DNA from: Thermosipho japonicus
Lineage (GTDB): Bacteria > Thermotogota > Thermotogae > Thermotogales > Fervidobacteriaceae
Reading direction: 5' to 3'
NCBI RefSeq assembly: GCF_014201655.1
Contig: NZ_JACHEX010000001.1
Coordinates: 62,001-126,000, forward strand
Length of the DNA: 64,000 nt
Positions within the stretch are counted from its first letter, which is position 1. Every line of letters begins with the position of its first letter. The translations under genes and the position numbers were made by a program. The notes under the pieces are model-generated. The model was not told where the DNA came from. It saw only the letters and a list, made by a program, of their open reading frames with translations, and did no database searches. Positions 8,932 to 17,810 of the stretch are shown piece by piece.

Positions 8932-9789
8932 GTGATAGCGGAACTTTTAAAAGATATTGAAGAATTACCAACACCGGATTTTCATGTGCAACAAATAATT
9001 AATATTGCTTCAAATCCAGATGCTTCGGTTAAAACACTGGAAAAAGCTATTTCTACTGAGCCCACTCTTTCCTTAAAAGTGTTAAAACTTGTAAATTCAG
9101 CATATTATGGTTTACCAAAAAAGGTTACAAAAATTAGCGAAGCAGTCATGATTTTGGGGTTTAAAACTGTTAGGAATTTGGCTTTATCTTTATTTACTTA
9201 TTCTTCATTAAATAGGGGAACATCAAAGATAGATAAAAAAATGCTGTGGAAACATTTTATGTCAACAGCAATTATTTCTGAGGTGGTTGCTAAAAATATT
9301 GGATATCCAGAACAAGAGGAAGCTTTCATGGCAGGTCTTTTGCATGATGTGGGAAAAATTGTTCTTGATATAGCATTTCCAGAATATTTGACTACGATAG
9401 TTAATAAAAGTAGGGAGTCAAAGATAAATTTATACAAACTTGAAAAAATGTTAGATGTTGAAACTCATAACGAAATAGGTAGTTACTTGATTGAAAAATG
9501 GCAACTTCCTGAATTATACCAAATTGTTTCAAAGTTTCATGATGAACCAGAAGAAAATACTTCGCCAGGTTTCAATAGTATAGTTTTTATAGTACACCTT
9601 TCTAATTATATATCAAATTTATTGTATCCAGGCTATTCCGGATCTTTTGGTGATCCAATTCTTTCAAAAGATACATTTAAAGTACTGGGAATTAAACCGT
9701 CAGACTTATTGAAATTAATTGTTAAATCTAAAGATTCTTTAGCAAAAGCTAAGGACCTTATGGAAGGAGGAGAAGATAATGAGACCTGA
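8932..9789 (+). CDS. HDOD domain protein
   Basis: This 285-residue HDOD protein belongs to a family related to HD phosphohydrolases, often used in signalling and in motility or c-di-GMP networks. Visible features are DASVKTLEKAISTEPTLSLK and the helix NSAYYGLPKKVTKISEAV. The HD-like pair in AGLLHDVGKIV is retained. The start is GTG at 8932, four bases after the kinase stop, so the two are probably co-translated and may act together. The end overlaps rbfA by 11 bases. No partner domain such as EAL or GGDEF is fused. Confidence 0.9.
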   Translation: MIAELLKDIEELPTPDFHVQQIINIASNPDASVKTLEKAISTEPTLSLKVLKLVNSAYYGLPKKVTKISEAVMILGFKTVRNLALSLFTYSSLNRGTSKIDKKMLWKHFMSTAIISEVVAKNIGYPEQEEAFMAGLLHDVGKIVLDIAFPEYLTTIVNKSRESKINLYKLEKMLDVETHNEIGSYLIEKWQLPELYQIVSKFHDEPEENTSPGFNSIVFIVHLSNYISNLLYPGYSGSFGDPILSKDTFKVLGIKPSDLLKLIVKSKDSLAKAKDLMEGGEDNET

Positions 9790-10159
9790 ATATAGAAATA
9801 AAAAAATAGAAGCACATATTAGGGAATTAATTGCACAGGCAATTCAAAAAATGAAAGAACCTGAATTTGAATCTTTAAAAGATTATATTGTTATTTCACG
9901 TGTTTTGATTTCTAAAGATAGAAGATTTGCAGATGTATTCGTCAGTGTTATTGGAAATAGCGCACAGAGAAAAAAAGCTGTGGAATTACTTGAAAAGTAT
10001 AAAGGATATTTTAGAACTTTTGTAGCAAAAAATGTAAGACTTTATACTGCACCTGAACTGAGGTTTAAAGAGGACAAAGGTATAGAAGAAAGTGTTAGAA
10101 TTAATAAATTATTAGATGAAATTATGTCTAAAGAAGATGAAAATAGTTCCGATAATTAA
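9779..10159 (+). CDS. rbfA: Ribosome-binding factor A
   Basis: RbfA is a 30S maturation factor that binds near helix 1 of 16S rRNA and is needed for growth in the cold. The 126 residues have the KH-like fold signature: the N-terminal RPEYRNKKIEAHIRELIAQAI, then VISRVLISKDRRFADVFVSV, then LRFKEDKGIEESVRI with an acidic tail. The ATG follows AAGGAGGAG inside the HDOD gene. Confidence 0.95.
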   Translation: MRPEYRNKKIEAHIRELIAQAIQKMKEPEFESLKDYIVISRVLISKDRRFADVFVSVIGNSAQRKKAVELLEKYKGYFRTFVAKNVRLYTAPELRFKEDKGIEESVRINKLLDEIMSKEDENSSDN

Positions 10160-10199
10160 ATTGAGATATATTACACTTTAATTGTGGGAGGCAAATGTT

Positions 10200-10538
10200 A
10201 TGGATGGAATTAAAGGGGTGGGAAATAGAAGAGTAGATGATCAGATAATTTATAATGATAGAAATGTAAAAGTAAGTGATAATGTTCAACATAGAAATAA
10301 GGAAAAGGTGGACCCAGAATTTGCCGCTAATATTTTTAAAGAAAATTTGGAAAAACTTAAAGTGATTTTTAACGCAGAAGCAGAATTTAAAATTGATCAA
10401 GAAACAGGAATGATTATAGTTAAAATAAAAGAAAAAGATACAGGAGAAATCATAAGGCAGATTCCACCTGAAGTTGCATTAAAGTTAGCAAAAAATATAG
10501 AAGAGCTTTTAGGCATGGTCTTTGATGAACATGCGTAA
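10200..10538 (+). CDS. flaG: FlaG family flagellar protein
   Basis: This FlaG family protein of 112 residues is usually found next to fliD. It affects filament length in some bacteria. The C-terminal half has the family signature EFKIDQETGMIIVKIKEKDTG followed by IIRQIPPEVALKLAKNIEE. The N-terminus is short, polar and poorly conserved. I chose ATG 10200, eight bases after GTGGGAGG, over an in-frame TTG at 10182 that precedes the site. It sits directly upstream of fliD, as is usual. Confidence 0.88.
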   Translation: MDGIKGVGNRRVDDQIIYNDRNVKVSDNVQHRNKEKVDPEFAANIFKENLEKLKVIFNAEAEFKIDQETGMIIVKIKEKDTGEIIRQIPPEVALKLAKNIEELLGMVFDEHA

Positions 10539-10552
10539 GTGAGGTGGAAAGT

Positions 10553-12328
10553 ATGGATTATAGTTCAATAGCAAATAACATAAATTATAAATTTACGTCA
10601 AATGCCCCGCTTTTTCAATTTGGCGGAGTATCTAGTGGTTTGGATACAGCTTCCATAATCGAAAAACTTATGGAAGTTGAATCTCAACCATTAAATAGAT
10701 TAAACGAAAAGTTTAAAGAATTAGATTACAAGGAAAAAGCTTATAACGCAGTATCTGACAAATTAAGAGAATTAATGGATTATTTGATAGATTTTAAGCT
10801 TCAGTCAAATTTAATTCCTAAAAGTGCTTCAGTTTCAAATGAAAGTATTTTAACCGCAACCGCTAGTTCTTCAACATTGGATGGTACTTATTCTATTGAG
10901 GTTAAAAGCTTAGCTACAAGGAGCATTTTTGAAAGCTCAAAACTTGGTCAAGATATTACTTTAACCACATTATTTTCAGATATTAATCATAGGTATGTTC
11001 CGGAAGATTCTGTCGTAAAATTAACCGTAAATAATACTGAAGTTGATATAAATATAAGCACTTCAGATACGATAAATGATATACTAACGAAAATTTCTGA
11101 TGCATTTACAACTGCAGGAAGTTCTGCAACTGTAAGTTTTGATGATACAAATAATAGATTGATAATTCAATCTTCAGATGTATTTGAACTTTCGCAAACA
11201 AGTGGTAATTTTATGTATGTGTTTAATTTAAACGATGCAAATCTAATAGCAGATGGCAGTGGAAACTATACTCTTGAAAGTACTAAGGACATTGGAAGCT
11301 ATCTTACTAGTAAAACACTTTCAGAACTTGGAATTACTGGTTCCGGTAGTTTTACAATTAATGGTATCTCAATTAGTTATTCTCAAGATGACACGATTGC
11401 TGATTTAATTTCAAATATAAACAACAATTTAGAAGATATAACTGCCAGTTATGATGAAGTGAATAACAAAATAATTTTAACAGCAAAGGATATGGGAGAT
11501 GTTATTATAAATGTTGCAAATGCTCCCAGCGAGTTAGGCTTTGATACTGGAACATTTACTCTTGGAAATGTTGCACACGCTGTTTTAAAAACAGATTCTG
11601 GATTAACATATGATTTATATTCTGATACTAATTCATTTTCATATAATGGGCTAGAATTTACTGCTCTAAGTGTGGGAACAACAAATGTAAGTGTAAATAC
11701 TGATACAGATTCAATCATTGAAAAAGTAAAAGATTTTGTAGACAAATGGAATGAAACTACAGATTATTTGTACACAAAATTAACTGAATCAAAAGTTAAA
11801 AATAAAGATGAATCTGAAATGACTGATGAAGAAAAAATACAAGGTTATTTGAAAAATGATCAATATTTGAGAAAAGTCTTTGATAAAATGAGAAATTATT
11901 TATATGAATCCTACGGAGGAAAATATCTTTGGGAACTTGGAATAAAATCAGGTGATGCTGGCATAGGTTTTGAAAATACAATGAAAGGTCATATTGAACT
12001 TGATGAAGATAAACTAAGAGAATTCATTTCTAAAAATGGTACAGATGCAGTTTGGAAATTTTTTGGTGATGAAAATGGTTTTGCATCTCAGGTAAAAGAT
12101 TATTTATATGAACTTACAAAATTTAATGGAGAGATAGATCAGATAGCCGGAGTTAGTGGACGTATTGAACGTGAAAAAAGGACGCTAGCAAAACAAATGG
12201 CTAATTGGATTGAAATTTTACAGAAAAAAGAGCAGGATTTATGGCAAAAATTTTCCGCCATGGAAGAAGCTATTTCAAAATTAAATGCACAAGGTGCCTA
12301 TCTTGCCCAAGCTTTGGCAAAAAAATAA
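10553..12328 (+). CDS. fliD: Flagellar filament cap protein FliD (HAP2)
   Basis: FliD caps the growing filament outside the cell and helps flagellin to fold. The FliD N-terminal domain is seen at FGGVSSGLDTASIIEKLMEVESQPLNRLNEK. The central region contains repeated beta-rich blocks, two of them ending in similar stretches (TINDILTKISDAF and TIADLISNINNNL). The C-terminal helical domain ends in SKLNAQGAYLAQAL. At 591 residues it is somewhat longer than many. I chose ATG 10553, five bases after GAGGTGG; a GTG at 10544 lies within that site. A terminator closes the operon right after it. Confidence 0.95.
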   Translation: MDYSSIANNINYKFTSNAPLFQFGGVSSGLDTASIIEKLMEVESQPLNRLNEKFKELDYKEKAYNAVSDKLRELMDYLIDFKLQSNLIPKSASVSNESILTATASSSTLDGTYSIEVKSLATRSIFESSKLGQDITLTTLFSDINHRYVPEDSVVKLTVNNTEVDINISTSDTINDILTKISDAFTTAGSSATVSFDDTNNRLIIQSSDVFELSQTSGNFMYVFNLNDANLIADGSGNYTLESTKDIGSYLTSKTLSELGITGSGSFTINGISISYSQDDTIADLISNINNNLEDITASYDEVNNKIILTAKDMGDVIINVANAPSELGFDTGTFTLGNVAHAVLKTDSGLTYDLYSDTNSFSYNGLEFTALSVGTTNVSVNTDTDSIIEKVKDFVDKWNETTDYLYTKLTESKVKNKDESEMTDEEKIQGYLKNDQYLRKVFDKMRNYLYESYGGKYLWELGIKSGDAGIGFENTMKGHIELDEDKLREFISKNGTDAVWKFFGDENGFASQVKDYLYELTKFNGEIDQIAGVSGRIEREKRTLAKQMANWIEILQKKEQDLWQKFSAMEEAISKLNAQGAYLAQALAKK

Positions 12329-12351
12329 TTTATTAATTTACCATTTAATAT

Positions 12352-12388
12352 TTAAGGTTCTCTTTTAAAGAGAACCTTAAAGTTTTTT
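12352..12388 (+). terminator. Intrinsic terminator after fliD
   Basis: A perfect 14-base-pair inverted repeat (12352-12365 with 12367-12380, one-base centre) is followed by a run of six T at 12383-12388. It lies 24 bases after the fliD stop. Confidence 0.92.
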
Positions 12389-12389
12389 A

Positions 12390-12398
12390 TGATAAAAT
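12390..12398 (+). promoter_or_regulatory. Extended -10 promoter of rlmN
   Basis: TGATAAAAT begins right after the T-run of the fliD terminator, 32 bases before the rlmN ATG. No -35 hexamer is evident, since that region is occupied by the terminator stem. Confidence 0.5.
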
Positions 12399-12429
12399 AT
12401 AATTGTAAATATAAACTGGAGGGAAAATA

Positions 12430-13455
12430 ATGAAAAAAAACATTCTTGATTTTAATTATGAAGAATTGGTAAGTAAATTTAAAAGTTTAGGTTTTGAAAA
12501 ATATAGAGTAGATCAGGTATTGGACTGGATTTATAAAAAGAAAGTCTTTGATTTTAAAGATATGACTAATTTATCAAAGGAACATAGAAAAATATTAGAT
12601 GAAAATTTTGAAATTCATATCCCCAAATTAATCGATATGCAAATTTCAAAAATCGACAGGACAACAAAGTTTTTATGGGAATTACCAGATGGTAATACAA
12701 TTGAATCAGTCGCACTTTTTCATGAAGGAAGGGTTACTGCTTGTATTTCAACCCAAGTTGGCTGCCCTGTAAAATGTTCTTTTTGTGCTACAGGTCAAAG
12801 TGGCTATGTAAGAAATTTAACAGCAGGAGAAATAGCATCACAAATTTTGGGAATTGAACTTCATAGAAAAATTAGAGTTGGTAATGTTGTGTATATGGGT
12901 ATGGGTGAACCCTTATTAAATTATGAAAATACAATTAAAAGTATAAAAATGCTTAATAATAAAAAAATGTTGGGAATTGGAATAAGAAGAATCACTATTT
13001 CAACGGTTGGAATACCCGAAAAAATAATTGAACTTGCAGAGAGTGGTTTGGATGTAAAAATTGCACTTTCTTTACACGCAACTACTAACTTTAAAAGAGA
13101 TCAAATTATCCCATTAAATAGACAGTACAGTATAGAAGAATTAATTTTTGCTGTGAAAAAATATCAAGAAATTACAAATAATAGAGTTACCATAGAGTAT
13201 ATACTAATAAAAGAATTTAATGACTACCCTGAAGACGCAGAAAAATTGGCTGAGCTTTTAAAAGGTTTAAGTGTTTATGTTAATTTAATCCCTGTTAACC
13301 CTGTAAATCCAAATTATTATAGACCAAGTAGATGGGTGATGGAAAGATTCAAAGAAATTCTGACAAAGCATGGAATAGAGTGTGAAATAAGAGCAGAAAA
13401 AGGGACAGATATTGATGCAGCTTGCGGACAATTACGAAGGAGGAATCTAAAATAA
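12430..13455 (+). CDS. rlmN: Dual-specificity RNA methyltransferase RlmN
   Basis: RlmN is a radical SAM enzyme that makes m2A2503 in 23S rRNA and m2A37 in some tRNAs. The 341 residues show the CxxxCxxC cluster motif CPVKCSFC at about 112-119. The GMGEPLLNYEN motif and ISTVGIPEKI follow, along with the C-terminal catalytic cysteine in DIDAACGQLR (about 335). The ATG follows CTGGAGGG. Its stop overlaps the proposed start of the PASTA gene. Confidence 0.96.
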   Translation: MKKNILDFNYEELVSKFKSLGFEKYRVDQVLDWIYKKKVFDFKDMTNLSKEHRKILDENFEIHIPKLIDMQISKIDRTTKFLWELPDGNTIESVALFHEGRVTACISTQVGCPVKCSFCATGQSGYVRNLTAGEIASQILGIELHRKIRVGNVVYMGMGEPLLNYENTIKSIKMLNNKKMLGIGIRRITISTVGIPEKIIELAESGLDVKIALSLHATTNFKRDQIIPLNRQYSIEELIFAVKKYQEITNNRVTIEYILIKEFNDYPEDAEKLAELLKGLSVYVNLIPVNPVNPNYYRPSRWVMERFKEILTKHGIECEIRAEKGTDIDAACGQLRRRNLK

Positions 13456-13955
13456 AGATTTTAAAATTAATAATTATGTTCTCAATTGGAGCAATATTTG
13501 GTGGACTTTTTTTCCTGGGTATTTTTTACTATATACAAAATACTTCTTACGTTCAAATACCATCGATTGAAGATTTAAAAGGCTTAAAAGTGACTGAAGT
13601 AGGTAAAATCTTAAAAAAAGAAGGTTTACAAACCGAAAAGTTTTTTGGTGGGGGTAATTTGAAGTTGATCATACCGGAAAGTGGAAGTTTAGTAAAAAGA
13701 GGTAGAAAAATACAAATATATGGGGATCAAGAAATAAATGAAGGTATTTTTATTCCCAACCTTTATGGCGTACACTATTTAATAGGTGTAGATATTTTAA
13801 AAAACTTAGGTTTAAATGTAAATCTAGTAAAAATAAATTATCCTGGAGCAGATGGAAGAATTCTTGCCTCATATCCAAGTTTTGAAAGTACTATATCTAA
13901 TCTAGAGAAAATAAACTTATTGGTTGATAACGGAGAAATTGGAGGGAACAAATGA
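13452..13955 (+). CDS. Membrane-anchored PASTA domain protein
   Basis: One N-terminal membrane anchor (IMFSIGAIFGGLFFLGIFYY) precedes two PASTA repeats, VQIPSIEDLKGLKVTEVGKIL and FIPNLYGVHYLIGVDILKNLG. PASTA domains bind muropeptides or lipid II in kinases and PBPs, but no kinase or transpeptidase domain is present. Start choice is hard: AAGGAGG (13437-13443) is perfectly placed only for an ATA codon at 13452. TTG 13422 lies upstream of it, and ATG 13476 is 32 bases downstream inside the anchor. The gene directly precedes rsgA, where other bacteria have prkC. It may be a kinase-less remnant of that linkage. Confidence 0.75.
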   Translation: MKILKLIIMFSIGAIFGGLFFLGIFYYIQNTSYVQIPSIEDLKGLKVTEVGKILKKEGLQTEKFFGGGNLKLIIPESGSLVKRGRKIQIYGDQEINEGIFIPNLYGVHYLIGVDILKNLGLNVNLVKINYPGADGRILASYPSFESTISNLEKINLLVDNGEIGGNK

Positions 13956-14815
13956 GAAGAAAAGGCGTTGTTATAAAGTTTTTGTCAAACATGGCAATTG
14001 TTCAAGATTTTGAAACCGGCGAAGAATTTTTGTGTAAATTAAGAGGAAAGTTTAAGGAGCAAAAAATTAGACCAATTGTTGGAGATATTGTTGAATATCG
14101 ACCTCTTGTTTCAAAAGAAGGAGTTATTGAGAATATATTAAATAGGAAAAATGAGCTTCCAAGACCAAAAATTGCCAACATTGATCAAGTTGTTGTAGTA
14201 ACATCCTTAAGAAAACCTGAAGTACCTTTACAAATTTTAGATAAATATTTAATTTTAGTAGAAAATGCTAAACTTCCGGCCGTAATTGTCTTAAATAAGA
14301 TTGACTTATTAACCAAAGAAGAAATAAACAAATTTAAAAATATTTATGAAAAGATATATCCAGTTTATTTTGTTAGCGCAAAAACAAAAGAAGGAATTGA
14401 AGAATTAAAAGAAGTATTTAAAAATAAAATTTCTACAATGGCAGGAATGTCAGGCGTTGGAAAAAGTAGTATTCTGAATGCGATTAATCCAGGCCTTTCA
14501 CTAAAAGTTAATGAGGTTTCGGAAAAATTAGATAGAGGTCGTCATACAACGACAGTTATTGAACTTATGCATTTTGACTTCGGTGGGTGGATAGCTGATA
14601 CTCCAGGGTTTGCAAATTTAGATATAAGTTATATAGAACACGAAGATCTAAAAAAATTATTTCCAGAATTCAATGACTTTTATTGTCTTTTCCCTGATTG
14701 CAACCATGTTGATGAACCAGGATGCGGAGTTAAAAAAGCAGTTGAAGAAGGAAAAATTTCTAAGACTCGATATGAATCATATTTGCAAATATATAAGCAA
14801 TTATTGGAGGGGTAA
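13952..14815 (+). CDS. rsgA: Small ribosomal subunit biogenesis GTPase RsgA
   Basis: RsgA is a circularly permuted GTPase that checks late 30S assembly. An N-terminal OB-fold comes first, then the permuted motif order: G4 NKID (about 114), G5 SAKTKEG, G1 GMSGVGKSS (about 165-173) and G3 DTPGF. The C-terminal zinc module has cysteines and histidine in CLFPDCNHVDEPGCGV. The ATG overlaps the PASTA stop as ATGA and follows GGAGGG. Length 287 is standard. Confidence 0.96.
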   Translation: MRRKGVVIKFLSNMAIVQDFETGEEFLCKLRGKFKEQKIRPIVGDIVEYRPLVSKEGVIENILNRKNELPRPKIANIDQVVVVTSLRKPEVPLQILDKYLILVENAKLPAVIVLNKIDLLTKEEINKFKNIYEKIYPVYFVSAKTKEGIEELKEVFKNKISTMAGMSGVGKSSILNAINPGLSLKVNEVSEKLDRGRHTTTVIELMHFDFGGWIADTPGFANLDISYIEHEDLKKLFPEFNDFYCLFPDCNHVDEPGCGVKKAVEEGKISKTRYESYLQIYKQLLEG

Positions 14816-14818
14816 GTT

Positions 14819-16489
14819 TTGTTTTTACCTACTACTAGAGATGAAATGAACGCACTAGGTTGGAAAGAATTAGATATTATATTAGTAACTGGTGATGCTT
14901 ATATTGATCATCCATCAATAGGTATTTCACTAATAGGACATTATCTTTTGTCTAAGGGATATAAAGTAGGGATTATAGGACTACCTGATTATAATTCTGG
15001 CGATATAACGAGGTTAGGAAAACCTCGTTTATTTTTTGGAATTACTAGCGGAAATGTAGACTCTATGGTAGCAAACTATACTGCTTCAATGAAAAAAAGA
15101 AGATTTGATGATTATATACCTGAAAAATTTAATATCAGAAGGCCCGATAGAGCTTTGATTGTTTATTCTAATTTGGTTAGGCGATATTTTAAAGGAGTTC
15201 CAATAGTAATAGGTGGAATAGAAGCTAGTTTAAGAAGATTTGCTCACTATGATTGGTGGTCAAATAAAGTTAGAAAATCAATCTTATTAGATTCAAAAGC
15301 TGATATTTTAGTTTATGGAATGGGAGAAAAGGCTATTTTAGAAATTGCTAGATATATAGAAAAATATGGCAATATAAACAAGTGCAAAGATATTGATGGA
15401 GTAGTATGGTGGTCTTCTAAAAAACCAGAAAAGTGTATTGAAATTCCTTCATTTGAAGAAGTTAAAGAAAATCCAGAAAAATATAATGAAGCTTTTAGAA
15501 AAATGACACTTTTAACAGATTCAAATAGGAAAATAAGGATAGTACAAAGGCAAGATAATAGGTATGTTATTCAAAATCCTCCCCAAACACCTCTAACTCA
15601 AAATGAATTTGATAATTTATATCTTTTGCCATTTGAAAGAGAAGTGCATCCATATTACAATAAGTTTGGAAAGGTTAAAGCAATAGAAACAGTAAGATTT
15701 TCTATTACTGCCGTAAGAGGCTGTTATGGAATGTGTGCTTTCTGCGCCCTGACTCAGCATCAAACAACTCATGTAATATCAAGAAGTATTGATTCAATTC
15801 TTGAAGAAGTAAAAATTTTAAAAAGAATGAAAAAATTTCGTGGAACAATAAATGATGTTGGTGGTCCCACTGCGAACATGTACGGCTCTGATTGCTCTAT
15901 AAGAGAAAATAAAGGACAATGCTCAAAGTTTTGTTTGTTTCCTAATATATGTAATAACGCAAAGGTAAATCATGAAAAGTTATTGAATCTTCTATACTCA
16001 ATAAAAAAGGTTCAAGGTGTTAAAAATGTTTTTATTTCCTCAGGAATAAGGCATGATTTAGTATTAGAAGACAAAAAATACGGTGATATTTTCATTAAGG
16101 AACTTCCAAAATTTACGCCAGGTCAATTAAAACTTGCTCCAGAACATTCTGATAAAAATGTTCTACAAATAATGAGGAAACCTGATATATCTTTGTTTTT
16201 GCAATTTAAAGAAAAATACGAGAAAGTTGCAAAAAAAAGATATGTTATAGCTTACTTTATTGTTGGACATCCAGGAGAAGGAATGAAAGAAAATAACAAC
16301 TTAAAAAAATTTATTAAGGAAAAACTTGGATATAGACCACAACAGATTCAAATTTTTACTCCTACGCCTGGAACATTGAGTACAACAATCTATTACACTG
16401 GAATTGATCCTTTTACCAACAGAAAAATTTTTGTAGAAAGAAGTTTAAAAAAGAGAAATCTTATGAAGAAAAACATACTGGATATATGA
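14819..16489 (+). CDS. YgiQ family radical SAM protein
   Basis: This large radical SAM protein of 556 residues is of the YgiQ (UPF0313) type. The N-terminal half (about 1-250) matches the family with GDAYIDHPSIGISLIGHYL, FFGITSGNVDSMVANY and VIGGIEASLRRFAHYDWW. The iron-sulphur motif CYGMCAFC lies at about 301-308. A second cysteine cluster follows at CSIRENKGQCSKFCLFPNIC. The biochemical role of the family is not established. TTG start, GGAGGGG upstream. Its TGA stop contributes the TGA of the next promoter. Confidence 0.93.
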   Translation: MFLPTTRDEMNALGWKELDIILVTGDAYIDHPSIGISLIGHYLLSKGYKVGIIGLPDYNSGDITRLGKPRLFFGITSGNVDSMVANYTASMKKRRFDDYIPEKFNIRRPDRALIVYSNLVRRYFKGVPIVIGGIEASLRRFAHYDWWSNKVRKSILLDSKADILVYGMGEKAILEIARYIEKYGNINKCKDIDGVVWWSSKKPEKCIEIPSFEEVKENPEKYNEAFRKMTLLTDSNRKIRIVQRQDNRYVIQNPPQTPLTQNEFDNLYLLPFEREVHPYYNKFGKVKAIETVRFSITAVRGCYGMCAFCALTQHQTTHVISRSIDSILEEVKILKRMKKFRGTINDVGGPTANMYGSDCSIRENKGQCSKFCLFPNICNNAKVNHEKLLNLLYSIKKVQGVKNVFISSGIRHDLVLEDKKYGDIFIKELPKFTPGQLKLAPEHSDKNVLQIMRKPDISLFLQFKEKYEKVAKKRYVIAYFIVGHPGEGMKENNNLKKFIKEKLGYRPQQIQIFTPTPGTLSTTIYYTGIDPFTNRKIFVERSLKKRNLMKKNILDI

Positions 16490-16495
16490 TATAAT
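16487..16495 (+). promoter_or_regulatory. Extended -10 promoter overlapping a stop codon
   Basis: TGATATAAT begins with the TGA stop of the radical SAM gene. It would start RNA about at 16502, only some 16 bases before the ATG of the CNNM gene, so the leader would be little more than the ribosome-binding site. No clear -35 is seen. Confidence 0.5.
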
Positions 16496-16517
16496 CTTTT
16501 TGGAGGTGGTTTCTAAG

Positions 16518-17810
16518 ATGGAAGATCCTTTAAGTTATTTGTTAAATTTATTTTTGTTAATTTTTCTACTTTATCTTTCTTCTCTGTTTTCAGCTTCTGA
16601 AACTGCTTTAACTTCTGTTAGTAAGTTAAAACTTAGGGAATCTTTGAAAAAAGGAGATAAGAGTGAAGAGGAAAGCGAGCTTCACCTTTTTAACAAACTT
16701 TTAACTGTAATACTCATAATGAACAATTTAGTCAACATTTTAGCTTCATCAATTGCAACATTAGTAGTTGTTAACGCATTTAAAAATGTATTCCCAGAAA
16801 GTCTCTCGGCACTTTTTAGTACGTTAATTTTGACATTTTTCATATTAATTTTTGGTGAAATTACACCAAAAATATATGCAAGGCAAAATAATGAAAAAAT
16901 ATTTAATAAAATGATTGGTATTTTGATATTTTTGTCCAAGATATTTTCACCAATAATAAAACTTCTTGTATCAATATCCAATTTTGTAATCAGAATAATT
17001 GGTGGTACCTATGTCGAAGAAGCACCATTTATCACAACAGAAGATATTATAATGTATGTTGAGGTTGGAAGAGAAGAAGGAACTATTAAACATGAGGAAA
17101 GTTTTATGCTTAAAAGAACTTTAGAAATGGAAGAATCCATTGTAAGAGAAATTATGATTCCAAGGGTTGATATAGTAGCAATTGAAGAATCAGAAACTTT
17201 GGATAAAGTAATGGAAATAATCAAAGAGGAAGAATATTCAAGAATTCCAGTCTATAAAGAAACAATAGATAATGTAGTTGGTATTTGTTATGCTAAAGAT
17301 GTTTTAGCATTTATAAGCGATAGAGGATCTGAAATATGCGAAAAAGTTAAGGTGAAAGAATTGATGCGCGAGCCACTCTTTGTCCCAGAAACTATGAAAG
17401 TTTCTGAACTTTTAAAAATTTTTAAGGAGCAAAAGATGCACATGGCAATCGTTGTAGACGAATACGGAGGAACTGCTGGACTTGTAACTATGGAAGATAT
17501 TCTAGAAGAAATTTTTGGAGAAATTATGGATGAATATGATCAAAATGAAAATCTTGGGATAAAAAAACTTGAAAATGGCTCTTACATAGTAGATGCTACT
17601 GTACCTATTAATGATATAGAAAGAGAACTAAAAATAGAGTTTCCTGAGACCGACTATGAAACATTAGCTGGTTATATTCTAGAACATCTTCAAAGAATCC
17701 CAAAAGTTGGTGAAGAAATTATAATCGATAAATTCAAATTTAAAATAATTGCAGCATCAAAAAATAGAATTGAGAAAGTATTGGTTAAGGTGGTGAAAGA
17801 TAATGAATGA
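16518..17810 (+). CDS. CNNM/HlyC-CorC family membrane protein with CBS pair
   Basis: This is a membrane protein of the DUF21-CBS-CBS-CorC_HlyC type. The N-terminal DUF21 domain has about four hydrophobic segments, beginning FSASETALTSVSK and including FGEITPKIYA. A CBS pair follows at about 215-340, with REIMIPRVDIVAIEE and VVDEYGGTAGLVTMEDILEE. The C-terminal FAD-like CorC domain carries YETLAGYILEHL. Homologues are magnesium or cobalt transport proteins, often misnamed hemolysins. I chose ATG 16518, eight bases after GGAGGTGG. The end overlaps cdd by eight bases. Confidence 0.92.
   Translation: MEDPLSYLLNLFLLIFLLYLSSLFSASETALTSVSKLKLRESLKKGDKSEEESELHLFNKLLTVILIMNNLVNILASSIATLVVVNAFKNVFPESLSALFSTLILTFFILIFGEITPKIYARQNNEKIFNKMIGILIFLSKIFSPIIKLLVSISNFVIRIIGGTYVEEAPFITTEDIIMYVEVGREEGTIKHEESFMLKRTLEMEESIVREIMIPRVDIVAIEESETLDKVMEIIKEEEYSRIPVYKETIDNVVGICYAKDVLAFISDRGSEICEKVKVKELMREPLFVPETMKVSELLKIFKEQKMHMAIVVDEYGGTAGLVTMEDILEEIFGEIMDEYDQNENLGIKKLENGSYIVDATVPINDIERELKIEFPETDYETLAGYILEHLQRIPKVGEEIIIDKFKFKIIAASKNRIEKVLVKVVKDNE

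Noticed and set aside
10890..11700. Short similar blocks within fliD as a DNA repeat
   Set aside because: The similarity (TINDILTKI and TIADLISNI) is at protein level only and is expected for the repeated domains of FliD.
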